This document shows positions 8,309 to 16,150 of a DNA stretch of 49,721 nt, piece by piece. Numbering within the stretch: the stretch's first letter is position 1; each line of letters starts with the position of its first letter. The stretch covers positions 1 through 49,721 of the forward strand of contig LGYU01000028.1 in the NCBI GenBank assembly GCA_001302245.1, in the 5' to 3' direction. A program made the position numbers and the translations under genes. The DNA is from Chitinophagaceae bacterium PMP191F (lineage in GTDB: Bacteria > Bacteroidota > Bacteroidia > Chitinophagales > Chitinophagaceae). The notes below the pieces were generated by a model. That model was not told the DNA's origin, made no database searches, and saw only the letters and a list, made by a program, of their open reading frames with translations.

Positions 8309-9349
8309 TTGGCCAGGTACATCATCAGGCGTTTGGTATACGGCATGCTGGTAATGCTGGGCGTGGTAATGGTAGTATTTTTCCTGTTCCAGGGTTTTGG
8401 TGATCCTGCAAGACTGGTAATGGGACAACGTGCAGATGCGCGTACGCAGGAAAACATCCGCAAAGAACTGTACCTGGATCAGCCGCGCTGGAAACAATTC
8501 CTGCTTTATCTGAACGATGTATCGCCCGTTGCTGTGCACAGCAAAGAAGAGATAGAACAAAAACAGTTAAAGGGCTTGTTTATTGGCAAACTCGCTTTTA
8601 AAGTACCCTATCTGCGTCGTTCATATCAAACACGTAAAGATGTGTGGAGTATGCTGATGGAAGCATTGCCGGGTACATTGATACTGGCAGTAGCTGCAAT
8701 GCTGATAGCAATTGCGGCAGGTATTCCGCTGGGTATACTGGCAGCGGTGAAAAAAGATACCTGGATGGATACTTCTGCTGTGTTTGCCAGTGTACTGGGT
8801 ATTTCTGCACCTTCATTCTTTATGGGCATCGTCATTGCTTACCTGTTTGGTTTTGTACTGAGCGATTATACCGGTTTACACATGACAGGTAGCTGGTTTG
8901 ATATCGATGAAAATACCGGGCAGCGTTACTGGTCGTTGCAGCACCTGTTGCTGCCTGCCATAACATTAGGCATACGTCCGCTGGCCATTATCACCCAGCT
9001 TACCCGCAGTGCTATGCTGGACGTGCTGAACCAGGATTATATCCGTACTGCTTATGCCAAGGGGTTATCCCGTGCTACTGTTATCTGGAAACATGCCTTG
9101 CGCAATGCTTTGAACCCGGTGATCACAGCTATTACGGGCTGGTTTGCCGAACTGCTGGCGGGTGCTTTTTTTGTAGAATACATTTTTGGCTGGCAGGGCA
9201 TCGGTAAGGTAACAGTAGATGCGCTGGAAAAACTGGACTTCCCCGTAGTAATGGGCTCTGTATTACTCTCTTCCTTCTTTTTTATACTGGTAGGCATCCT
9301 GGCCGATCTGCTGTATGGTATTGTAGACCCGCGTGTGCGTGTAGGGTAG
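8309..9349 (+). CDS. ABC transporter permease, dipeptide/oligopeptide (DppB/OppB) type
   Basis: 346 aa. It starts LARYIIRRLVYGML, the typical N-terminal amphipathic stretch and first membrane helix of DppB-type permeases. The ABC-binding EAA loop reads DYIRTAYAKGLS followed by KHALRNALNPVI. The C-terminus FFILVGILADLLYGIVDPRVRVG is the family ending. A stop codon directly precedes the coding sequence, so the only start that keeps the N-terminus is TTG at 8309, immediately after the DoxX TAA; the next ATG at 8345 would delete the first helix end. No ATPase, second permease or binding protein is adjacent, so its partners must be encoded elsewhere. Inner-membrane peptide import is likely. Confidence 0.92.
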   Translation: MARYIIRRLVYGMLVMLGVVMVVFFLFQGFGDPARLVMGQRADARTQENIRKELYLDQPRWKQFLLYLNDVSPVAVHSKEEIEQKQLKGLFIGKLAFKVPYLRRSYQTRKDVWSMLMEALPGTLILAVAAMLIAIAAGIPLGILAAVKKDTWMDTSAVFASVLGISAPSFFMGIVIAYLFGFVLSDYTGLHMTGSWFDIDENTGQRYWSLQHLLLPAITLGIRPLAIITQLTRSAMLDVLNQDYIRTAYAKGLSRATVIWKHALRNALNPVITAITGWFAELLAGAFFVEYIFGWQGIGKVTVDALEKLDFPVVMGSVLLSSFFFILVGILADLLYGIVDPRVRVG

Positions 9350-9385
9350 TATAGATAGTTTATTGCACCACCGGCAAAAGCCATC

Positions 9386-9435
9386 AGTGGCTGGAAGCCA
9401 CTGAATATGACTTCGACACTGCAAGTAGCGAAAAG
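9386..9435 (+). repeat. Double-hairpin repeat, copy A
   Basis: Contains AGTGGCT-gga-AGCCACT, a perfect inverted repeat, followed by a weaker second hairpin (TTCGACACTGCAAGTAGCGAA). It aligns with 9884-9933 at roughly three quarters of positions. Confidence 0.6.
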
Positions 9436-9640
9436 CTATATGAAATTATAAGGACCACATCCGTTCAAACAACTTAGGGCAGATCCAAATGTCTACAACC
9501 AGTTTTTTAACTCGTTTACCAGGAAAATTTTCTTATCAATTGTAAAAATACTCATGATCAGGTAGTAGTATATGCAAACATATTGAACATTTAGTGTTAA
9601 AAGCCCGTCTGGCCAGCCATTAGAAAGGCTTAATGCGATC

Positions 9641-9699
9641 GACAAAACCATCCGGCAATATAATTATCAAACCATCCGCCATTTCTCCATTTTTCAATT
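9641..9699 (-). repeat. Dispersed repeat (TTTGAAAATG / GATGGTTTGATGGTT family), diverged copy
   Basis: On the minus strand it reads GAATTGAAAAATGGAG, then GGATGGTTTGATAATT and GGATGGTTTTGTC. It is a diverged copy of the family seen at 5773 and 10037. Confidence 0.5.
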
Positions 9700-9883
9700 C
9701 CCTTGCCGTTTATGCCGGAAATGCCGTTTTTGCCTTTCCTGTCTTGTCTCTTGCGCCTGATTTCCTGCCTTCTTGTTGGGACTTTCCTGCACCTTTCCTG
9801 CGTATTAAAGCGTACAAACTAAGGGTTTCAGCCTTTGGATAGTAATACAAGGACTTAAAAAGACTAAAGTATGGATAGACTAA

Positions 9884-9933
9884 AGTGGCTGAAAGCCACG
9901 GAATAAGGCTTTGCGGCTGTAAGTCGCGAAGAG
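9884..9933 (+). repeat. Double-hairpin repeat, copy B
   Basis: AGTGGCTgaaAGCCAC (hairpin 1) then GCGGCTgtaAGTCGC (hairpin 2), the second with one mismatch. Related to 9386-9435. Such paired hairpins resemble REP-type intergenic repeats. Confidence 0.6.
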
Positions 9934-10036
9934 TAAAGAGAGCAAAGCAGCTATCAGGAAAGGTTGCAAAGGGAAGACAACCTTTTGAAACAAGGTGAAA
10001 AGTAATCAGGATGTTGCCAAAAGTTGTCTTACAGCT

Positions 10037-10087
10037 AACCATCAAACAATCAAACCCTTCAACTGTCAGGAGTTCCATTTTCAAATT
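10037..10087 (-). repeat. Dispersed repeat (TTTGAAAATG / GATGGTTTGATGGTT family), copy 2
   Basis: Minus-strand AATTTGAAAATGGAACTCC begins 3 bp after the stop codon of the beta-barrel gene and continues to GTTTGATTGTTTGATGGTT. It follows that gene in the same orientation. Confidence 0.7.
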
Positions 10088-10090
10088 ACC

Positions 10091-10696
10091 TCACCTTCTT
10101 CTCGCCAGGTTGAGATGGAAACGCGTATCAATTGTTAACAGATGGTAATATTGTTTACTGTTTTGCGACAACAGGGCCGGACGATAAGAAATACCGGCTG
10201 AAAAGAATTTTATTACAGAGTACTCCACGCCGAAGCTAAGTCCCCAGGTACGGTCAGTGCGGGTAAAACCAGCCAATGTATCCTCATAGCTGATGTGTCT
10301 GAAACGATACTGCACACCACTGATGCCAGCTGCAATATACAATCTGTTAAAAATGCGACGATGATACATTATTTCCCCATAAGTAGAAGAAATGCTAGTG
10401 CGTGTACCCGTATGCGCATAGTCGATAGGAGCAAGCGGAACAACGGCATCGTAGGCAACACCTGTATTGAATGATAATTTATGATCTCCCTTCTGGTAAA
10501 ACAAACCAGCTCCAAACCCTATAAAGCCGCTTTTGGATGAAGGCTGTTGAGATTCATAATTGTAATATGCGTAGTTGTTCAATACCGGCAATATAAAACT
10601 GATGCCGTACCGTGATGGTGTTGATGTCTTTTTCTGTGCAATACTGTAAAATGGCAGTATTATAAAGCAAGGCAATAGCAATCGCAGGTAATACAT
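10091..10696 (-). CDS. Small outer-membrane beta-barrel protein, function unknown
   Basis: 201 aa. A signal peptide (MYYLRLLLPCFIILPFYSIAQ, cleavage after the Gln/Lys region) is followed by alternating aromatic/polar strands such as YGISFILPVLNNYAYY, SGFIGFGAGLFYQ, LYIAAGISGVQYRF and WGLSFGVEYSVIKFFSAGISYRP. It ends in a strand, RFHLNLARRR. This is the pattern of an 8-stranded OmpA/OmpW-like barrel (PF13505-like). The start is the ATG at 10694-10696. It is 89 bp from the AraC-type gene on the same strand and could be cotranscribed with it. No specific function can be inferred. Confidence 0.75.
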   Translation of the reverse strand: MYYLRLLLPCFIILPFYSIAQKKTSTPSRYGISFILPVLNNYAYYNYESQQPSSKSGFIGFGAGLFYQKGDHKLSFNTGVAYDAVVPLAPIDYAHTGTRTSISSTYGEIMYHRRIFNRLYIAAGISGVQYRFRHISYEDTLAGFTRTDRTWGLSFGVEYSVIKFFSAGISYRPALLSQNSKQYYHLLTIDTRFHLNLARRR

Positions 10697-10785
10697 GGCA
10701 GCGGGTTGGTATTTTCAGTGTGACATCTGTTTGTTGTAAAAGGTTGCCTGAAGCGGAACCATTAACAAGATGGGCGTACAAGAGG

Positions 10786-11202
10786 CTACTGCTCCAACCC
10801 GTAGCTTTCAATAAAACAATGGGGGATAAATTTTTTGGGCTGCTCTTTAGCCTGTTGCTGTTTCAACCAGGCCATATTACGGTAGTACTGCGGGGGAAAT
10901 CCTATTTCTTTTTTAAAAAGTGCGGAAAACGAACCGATGCTTTCAAAACCAACACTGTTGCATACTTCGGTTACGCTCAGCGCTTCCTGCTCCAGCAGTA
11001 CCCTCGCTTTGCTGATCCTTTTCTGCGTAAGGTACTGGTGAGGTGTAACCTTGTACACATGGGTAAACAGCCGGTGGAAATGGAACCTTGACAAACAGGC
11101 GCTGCGCGATATATCATCCAATGTAATAGGGGTGTCAAAATTGCCGTCTATATACAATTTGGCATCAATAATACGGCGGTATAATTCGCAGGTGATACGC
11201 AT
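10786..11202 (-). CDS. AraC-family transcriptional regulator, DNA-binding domain only
   Basis: 138 aa, consisting almost entirely of the double helix-turn-helix of AraC/XylS proteins. First HTH: ITLDDISRSACLSRFHFHRLF (about 27-47). Second: LSVTEVCNSVGFESIGSFSAL (about 75-95), followed by FKKEIGFPPQYYR. No ligand-binding domain, so either it is regulated by its level or it needs a partner. It is divergent from the small unknown gene at 11315, a possible target, and upstream of the beta-barrel gene. Confidence 0.92.
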   Translation of the reverse strand: MRITCELYRRIIDAKLYIDGNFDTPITLDDISRSACLSRFHFHRLFTHVYKVTPHQYLTQKRISKARVLLEQEALSVTEVCNSVGFESIGSFSALFKKEIGFPPQYYRNMAWLKQQQAKEQPKKFIPHCFIESYGLEQ

Positions 11203-11314
11203 GGCAGGTCTTTATCGGTCGCTTAAAACACTTTAAAGATAATATATCCGGCGGTCTGTGAATGCATTTTCCGGTTTGGTTACATTATTAATTTGTTGTA
11301 TCTTTTATAAGTTC

Positions 11315-11650
11315 ATGGCGATGATAGTAGCAGTTATTATTGATTCCAATCATTGCCACATGCAAACACTTTTCTTTTCTGCCGAATCCGGCAACCTGCC
11401 ACGTTACCACCCCGTAGCCGGCAGAAATACCACTGCTATGATACAACAACAGGAGGGTATTGTTGTTGAACTGGAAGCCGGCCTGCCGGGTATCCAATAC
11501 AATGAACATGCTGTTTTGCCGGTAAACCTTCCTGAGCCCCTGCGTGAACCAGGCACCAGGGTTATATTCAGCGGGGAGATCAAACAGATCAGCAAAGCGG
11601 AGTTCTGGGCAGCCATGCCGGTAGTACTCACGGATATCTGTACATTATAA
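11315..11650 (+). CDS. Hypothetical small protein
   Basis: 111 aa from ATG 11315; an internal ATG at 11360 (MQTLFFSAESGN) would give 96 aa and is equally plausible. A TTAATTTG element at 11288-11295 could be the -7 region. The core (IVVELEAGLPGIQYNEHAVLPVNLPEPLREPGTRVIFSGEIKQI in two segments) has the pattern 'leave-as-is value, NLPE, G-x-R-V-x-FSG' seen in short Bacteroidota beta-sheet proteins (NigD-like C-terminal regions). No assignment is firm. It diverges from the AraC regulator and converges with the YdeI-like gene. Confidence 0.6.
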   Translation: MAMIVAVIIDSNHCHMQTLFFSAESGNLPRYHPVAGRNTTAMIQQQEGIVVELEAGLPGIQYNEHAVLPVNLPEPLREPGTRVIFSGEIKQISKAEFWAAMPVVLTDICTL

Positions 11651-11682
11651 ACAACATTAGCGATAATTTTGGTTCCTGGTAT

Positions 11683-12354
11683 TTACAGGTTGCGTGGATT
11701 TTTCCATTCTTTCTGTAATCTTTCCAGTGTGCCCTGTATGCGTTCAGTTCTTGTTTCGGCACGTTTGGCAGTAACAACCCATTCCACGTATTCTTTTCTG
11801 TTGGTAAAAGAGAGCGACTGAAAAAAGTCAGCTGCCTTTTTGTGTTTTGCCAGCAATGCTGCAAGATCATCCGGCAAACGGACTGTTTTGTTTTTGGCAT
11901 CAATATAATCCAATATAGGTCGCTCTTGGGAAGCGGTAGCAGCAGTTGTTGCTGCTTTCTTTTTACCGGTAGCAGTCTGCCGGCGCATGGCAAATGCAGA
12001 CCAGGTATCATCAAAGGAAACCAGGGTGATCCATTGCAGGTCTGGTTGTTTTAACAGGGCTTCCCAGCCTTTATCGCGTGTAAGATCGGTTTGAATACCG
12101 GAAGTTCCCTTGGGGTAATAGATCCAGCATAGTACATCACCGGTCAGTTGTTTTAATACTCCGGTCAATTCCTTTTCTACCTGTTTTTTATTCAGTACAA
12201 ACCAATGGATCTGCGAGTAACTACTGCCACTGGCCACCAGTTTAACGCCAGCAGGTAATTCGCCCAGGTGTTTTTTAAAGTCTTTGGGAGCATTGATGGT
12301 AAGCAACTGACTGCCTTCTTTGATCTTTAACTTCTGTGCAAGGGATGCAGGCAT
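11683..12354 (-). CDS. YdeI/OmpD-associated family protein
   Basis: 223 aa, soluble. The C-terminal segment (about 160-215: RPILDYIDAKNKTVRLPDDL, then AADFFQSLSFTNRKEYVEWV and AETRTERIQGTLERL) is the YdeI/OmpD-associated (PF13376, 'bacteriocin-protection') signature. The N-terminal half (about 1-115: QKLKIKEGSQLLTINAPKDF, VLCWIYYPKGTSGIQTDLTR) resembles the DUF3052-type module often fused to it. A Lys/Ala/Thr-rich linker lies between them (about 125-145). Exact role unknown. Confidence 0.85.
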   Translation of the reverse strand: MPASLAQKLKIKEGSQLLTINAPKDFKKHLGELPAGVKLVASGSSYSQIHWFVLNKKQVEKELTGVLKQLTGDVLCWIYYPKGTSGIQTDLTRDKGWEALLKQPDLQWITLVSFDDTWSAFAMRRQTATGKKKAATTAATASQERPILDYIDAKNKTVRLPDDLAALLAKHKKAADFFQSLSFTNRKEYVEWVVTAKRAETRTERIQGTLERLQKEWKNPRNL

Positions 12355-12436
12355 TTTTTATTTTAAAGATAGGGCAGAAAAGGCAGGTTCTGTTGTCCGA
12401 TATTGCTTTTGTTGAATGGCAGGTGATGAATAAAGC

Positions 12437-12476
12437 AAAGGGAAGTTCCCGTTTGCAGATACGGAAACTTCCCTTT
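12437..12476 (-). terminator. Terminator at the end of the protease cassette
   Basis: AAAGGGAAGTT (12437-12447) pairs perfectly over 11 bp with AACTTCCCTTT (12466-12476), with inner CCGT/ACGG pairing possible. On the minus strand it starts about 15 bp after the CHAP gene stop and is followed by TTTGCTTTATT. It closes the four-gene transcription unit 19543-12492. Confidence 0.8.
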
Positions 12477-12491
12477 ATCCTGTTGACCGGT

Positions 12492-13433
12492 TTACATACT
12501 CTGTATGCCCAGTGCTGCAAATGTTTTAGGACCTGCAATACCATCTACTTCCAGGTTCTGCTGTTGCTGAAAAGCTTTCACAGCAGCCAGTGTGGTACTG
12601 TCGAATACGCCATTCTCATCCGTTCGGGGTTGTATATTTTTGCTGTTGAGTGCCTGTTGTAATATCAATACGGCGCCACCACTATCGCCTTTGCGCAGGT
12701 AGGAACCGGTAGTGATCTTTTTATTGGCTACCCGTGGCATATTGACTTCTTCCTGTATGGCGCCATATACTTCGGGAGATACAATGCCTGTTTGTTGCAA
12801 ACCATATTTCTGCTGGAAAGCTTTCACCACACCTTCTGTCTCATTACCAAAAATGCCATCCACTGTAATGGTAAAGCCAAGATCAAAAAGCATTTTCTGT
12901 AAGGTGGCAACATCACTGCCAGAATCACCTTTTTTGATGGTGTCATCATTGGTTGCTGGTGTAAGATCATTCAGGGCTTTTGGTGTTACAAATGCTCTTA
13001 CCAGCGATTTTTTCCTTTCACGCAACATCACCTGTCCACCGTCGCTGTTATTGCCCAGTGAGGTATTGCCTTCCCATGCCTGGAAAGCAGTATGTGCCGG
13101 ATCCAGCCATTTTACAAAAATGCCGGTATGATCACAAATACCATCGCCTCCCCAATCGTACAAAACAATATCGCCGGGCTGTGGCGATTGTGTAAAACGG
13201 TTATTTCTTTTCCAGTAATTGTAACCAGACTGGCATGATTGATAGCCTTTGGGTCTGTCAATAGCTTCCAGCGGATGCCCTGCATGATCGTATACGTAGC
13301 TTACAAAAATGGCACACCACTTTACACCATCCAGTCCGTACCATTCGCCAAATTTGGTTTTATTGGAACCGGCCGGTGATTCTTTGATGCCATTTTGTGC
13401 CGCAGCAACTTCGATGATCTTTTCACGTGACAT
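12492..13433 (-). CDS. CHAP-domain peptidase/amidase with two peptidoglycan-binding domains
   Basis: 313 aa. The N-terminal CHAP (NlpC/P60-like) domain has the expected triad: Cys40 in GVKWCAIFVSYVYDHAG, His102 in GICDHTGIFVKW, and a polar residue near Glu122 in AWEGNTS. It is followed by two PG_binding_1 repeats: about 166-215 (IKKGDSGSDVATLQKMLFDL) and about 245-310 (LRKGDSGGAVLILQQALNSK). Predicted activity is cleavage of peptidoglycan peptide cross-links or amide bonds. There is no signal peptide, so export would need another route or lysis. It is the last gene of the cassette, 50 bp after the 888-aa gene, with a terminator directly behind it. Confidence 0.88.
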   Translation of the reverse strand: MSREKIIEVAAAQNGIKESPAGSNKTKFGEWYGLDGVKWCAIFVSYVYDHAGHPLEAIDRPKGYQSCQSGYNYWKRNNRFTQSPQPGDIVLYDWGGDGICDHTGIFVKWLDPAHTAFQAWEGNTSLGNNSDGGQVMLRERKKSLVRAFVTPKALNDLTPATNDDTIKKGDSGSDVATLQKMLFDLGFTITVDGIFGNETEGVVKAFQQKYGLQQTGIVSPEVYGAIQEEVNMPRVANKKITTGSYLRKGDSGGAVLILQQALNSKNIQPRTDENGVFDSTTLAAVKAFQQQQNLEVDGIAGPKTFAALGIQSM

Positions 13434-13483
13434 AGTATAAGTTTAATGGTGAAAAAACACTTGTTGTAAGCTACTATAAATCA

Positions 13484-16150
13484 TCACCTGGATTTTGTGT
13501 AAAGATTGAACAGCGGAATATCCACACACAGCGATGTGCTGAAGCGCCAGTATATCCTGTTGCTGTAATCATTAACAGGCGCTGCCGGGTTGCTGTTGTC
13601 TATTTTACGCAGGTTGGGGCCCATCTGTGCACCGAAATTCATCGATAGTGGTGATTTGGGAATGCCAATGGAAATAAATGCACCGGGCGCCAGTATATTC
13701 TTTAGCTGGATAGTAGGTACTGTTTGCGCTGAATCGTTTTTAAAACGGAAAGCAGTTACAGCACCGATATCGATCAGTGAAATGAACAGCGAGGTAGACC
13801 AGCCATATTTATTTTCTTTCCAGCCTGATTTGCCTGTGCCTAAAAAGAACACAGAATGTCCGCGACTGATAGAAATGCCTATCGGAGCTGTAACGCCATA
13901 AGTATTGAATGCCTGGCCGTCTTTAATCCCTTGTATAGATTCGTGACCAATGAAAAGACCTGCATAAGCGTTCAGTGAAACGTTGAAAGGAGATTCGCGT
14001 TTCACCCTTGAACTGCCCACGGGCAATGCAGCGGCTTCAATGGCCTGTGCTACCTGGTCGCTGGTTTTGGCGGTAGCAACGGTAGACATAAAGCTGCCGT
14101 ATTTTGTAAGATTAGTAAGTGTGTTTTTGAAAGTAGTAGCTTGTTTATTCACGCTGTCAGCCTTCAGTAATTGTGAAATTGCTGAAGTGCTATTGTTTAG
14201 ATTTAATATTGAGTCTACCTGTTTTTTTAATGTATCGTTTAGTTTGTTGCTTCCCAGCTTCTCCAGCGTTACTAATGCCTTGTTGTATTTGTCAACAAGT
14301 TTCTTTTCCTTCTTTGTCAATTGTTGTCCTATATCTTTTGCATCTTTTTCTGCAGGCTTTGTTTTGATTTCCTCATAAATATGTATTGCATCGTTGATGG
14401 CTGCCGAATAATTTTTGCGTATGATATCTACGGTAAGGTCTGATGTGGAATACGCAATGACGAAATATTGATGCAATAGCTTTTCCAGGTCAGGCAGTTT
14501 GTCTTTTACCACCGGAAGGGTGGTGGCCTTGGTAGCGTATTCTATCAGGTCAACCGATGCACGGAAATACCGGGCATATTGTTCAAAAGCCGCAGAATCT
14601 GTAGCCGGCTTGCTGTATTCTTTGATCATTTTGTTCAGGGCATCTGCTTTGGAGCCAAATTCCTGTACATAGCGGCGACATACATCATACGTGGAATACA
14701 CCGTATCGTAGTCTGCGGCTATTTTTTGCAATACATCAATAAGCGTGAAGTTTTCAAAGTGTATATCATCATATTTGTTTTTGGCTTCTTCATATACCAG
14801 CCCCCAGTATATCTTAAAAGCCCTGCGGTTGTTCACCAGGTCCCTGATCTTTTTAATGTTCACCCAATATCCAGCGTCGGGTGAAGAAACTGTATCCCGT
14901 AAAGATGCGCTGAGTAATTGGATGGTTTGAATAGCACCTTTCGGATTTTTATTGGGCAATACATCCAGGTATTCGGCAGGGTAGTTGGCTAATATATCTG
15001 CGGGATGTGCCTGGTTTTCCAGTTCTATAGCTATATAACAACCGCTGCGTAAAGCTGCTTCGAGATCAGGGTGTCGTTTAAAAAAATCTTTGTGGTGGTC
15101 AATAATGCCGGGTAGGTTTCTGTGTATGGAAGCAATATCCTTTTTAAATGCTTCGCGCAGGTTCTGGATATATTTTTCGTAATCGTAAATGTCATTGTCA
15201 ATAGCGTGTAACAGATTGGAGGTTTCGGGAAACAGTGTTCCGAAATCTTTGGTACTGTCAATGATATCTTTAAACTTCTGGAAAAAAGCAATACTCAGTT
15301 CCTGTTTGGTACGTTTTACCAGGAATTTGGCAAGCCCGTCGGCAATATTGGTAACATCCAGTCCACCAATGGAAGAAAAAGACAGGTCGCTGAAAATACC
15401 ACCCAGGTCACTTTGTGCTTTTGCAACGGCATCACCCTGCAGTGCTTTTATATAATCATCCGTAATGATCGCCGAAAGAAATGTATTGTTATCTGTAGTA
15501 AAATGTGCGGGTATATTTTCTGCACTGGTAGCTGCATCGCCCAGGTAATATTTCATGATCTTCAGAAAATCTTCTCTTTTGATATTCTCCGGGTTGCCGC
15601 TCAGGTACAATGCATCGTGGATGGCAGAGCCGGGATGATATACTGCAGGCGCTGGTTCAGGTGAATCCGATGGGGTGGTTGCCGTACTGCTGCCGGCTAT
15701 GTTAGTTGCAGCAGGTGTTGTACTCACCCTGGGATCAATAGTAACCATAATGGCTGCCATTGGTTTTTCTGTACAAGCGATATATAACTGGAATGGCCTG
15801 TTGAAATTTACAGCGCGCCCATTCAGTACAATGTTGAGTTTATTATCAGTCAGTAAAGGATTGACCTGTTTAAAAAAGTTGTCTTTTAACAGGCAGTCGA
15901 TACTGCCATCCAGGCTTTTAATGGCGATCTGGATTTCTTTACCGTTTGTCTGGTTATCTAAAAAGAACTGCAGGCTTTGTCCCTGCGCCAGTGGAAGATC
16001 ATAGGTATTGTCGTTTTTCAGTTCTGTGTTGCCCATCATAATATGCGGGGTACAGCTTTTGTCCACTTTCAGTGTAATAGTCTGGGAATAGCCCGTTATA
16101 ATACAGGCAGATACTAAAAGAATAGAGAATAAGGTGAATAACTTTTTCAT
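13484..16150 (-). CDS. Exported helical protein with C-terminal beta-barrel-like region, function unknown
   Basis: 888 aa. The N-terminal signal (MKKLFTLFSILLVSACIITG, likely cut at YSQ/T) is followed by a beta-rich domain (about 24-145) and a Thr/Ala/Pro-rich linker (145-170). A long, mostly alpha-helical charged middle (about 175-680) has several coiled-coil-like stretches (KKEKKLVDKYNKALVTLEKL). The C-terminal 180 residues (SPFNVSLNAYAGLFIGHES ... RIYWRFSTSLCVDIPLFNLY) have alternating strands and an aromatic end like an outer-membrane barrel. No catalytic motif was found. Its ATG overlaps the stop of the upstream trypsin-like gene by 4 bp (ATGA), so the two are translationally coupled. 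The barrel may anchor the helical body in the outer membrane; this is inference. Confidence 0.8.
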   Translation of the reverse strand: MKKLFTLFSILLVSACIITGYSQTITLKVDKSCTPHIMMGNTELKNDNTYDLPLAQGQSLQFFLDNQTNGKEIQIAIKSLDGSIDCLLKDNFFKQVNPLLTDNKLNIVLNGRAVNFNRPFQLYIACTEKPMAAIMVTIDPRVSTTPAATNIAGSSTATTPSDSPEPAPAVYHPGSAIHDALYLSGNPENIKREDFLKIMKYYLGDAATSAENIPAHFTTDNNTFLSAIITDDYIKALQGDAVAKAQSDLGGIFSDLSFSSIGGLDVTNIADGLAKFLVKRTKQELSIAFFQKFKDIIDSTKDFGTLFPETSNLLHAIDNDIYDYEKYIQNLREAFKKDIASIHRNLPGIIDHHKDFFKRHPDLEAALRSGCYIAIELENQAHPADILANYPAEYLDVLPNKNPKGAIQTIQLLSASLRDTVSSPDAGYWVNIKKIRDLVNNRRAFKIYWGLVYEEAKNKYDDIHFENFTLIDVLQKIAADYDTVYSTYDVCRRYVQEFGSKADALNKMIKEYSKPATDSAAFEQYARYFRASVDLIEYATKATTLPVVKDKLPDLEKLLHQYFVIAYSTSDLTVDIIRKNYSAAINDAIHIYEEIKTKPAEKDAKDIGQQLTKKEKKLVDKYNKALVTLEKLGSNKLNDTLKKQVDSILNLNNSTSAISQLLKADSVNKQATTFKNTLTNLTKYGSFMSTVATAKTSDQVAQAIEAAALPVGSSRVKRESPFNVSLNAYAGLFIGHESIQGIKDGQAFNTYGVTAPIGISISRGHSVFFLGTGKSGWKENKYGWSTSLFISLIDIGAVTAFRFKNDSAQTVPTIQLKNILAPGAFISIGIPKSPLSMNFGAQMGPNLRKIDNSNPAAPVNDYSNRIYWRFSTSLCVDIPLFNLYTKSR

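Larger units (their letters stand above)
9350..10090. other. Intergenic region rich in repeats
   Basis: 741 bp without a credible gene between the permease and the beta-barrel gene (convergent). It contains two diverged copies of a 50-bp double-hairpin repeat (9386-9435, 9884-9933) and two minus-oriented segments of the TTTGAAAATG/GATGGTTTGATGG family (9641-9699, 10037-10087). ORFs here are low in complexity and built from these repeats. Confidence 0.6.

Noticed and set aside
9710-10084. 124-codon minus-strand ORF and a 69-codon plus-strand ORF (9633-9842) in the gap after the permease
   Set aside because: Both consist of dispersed repeat sequence with no protein-like motif or start context.
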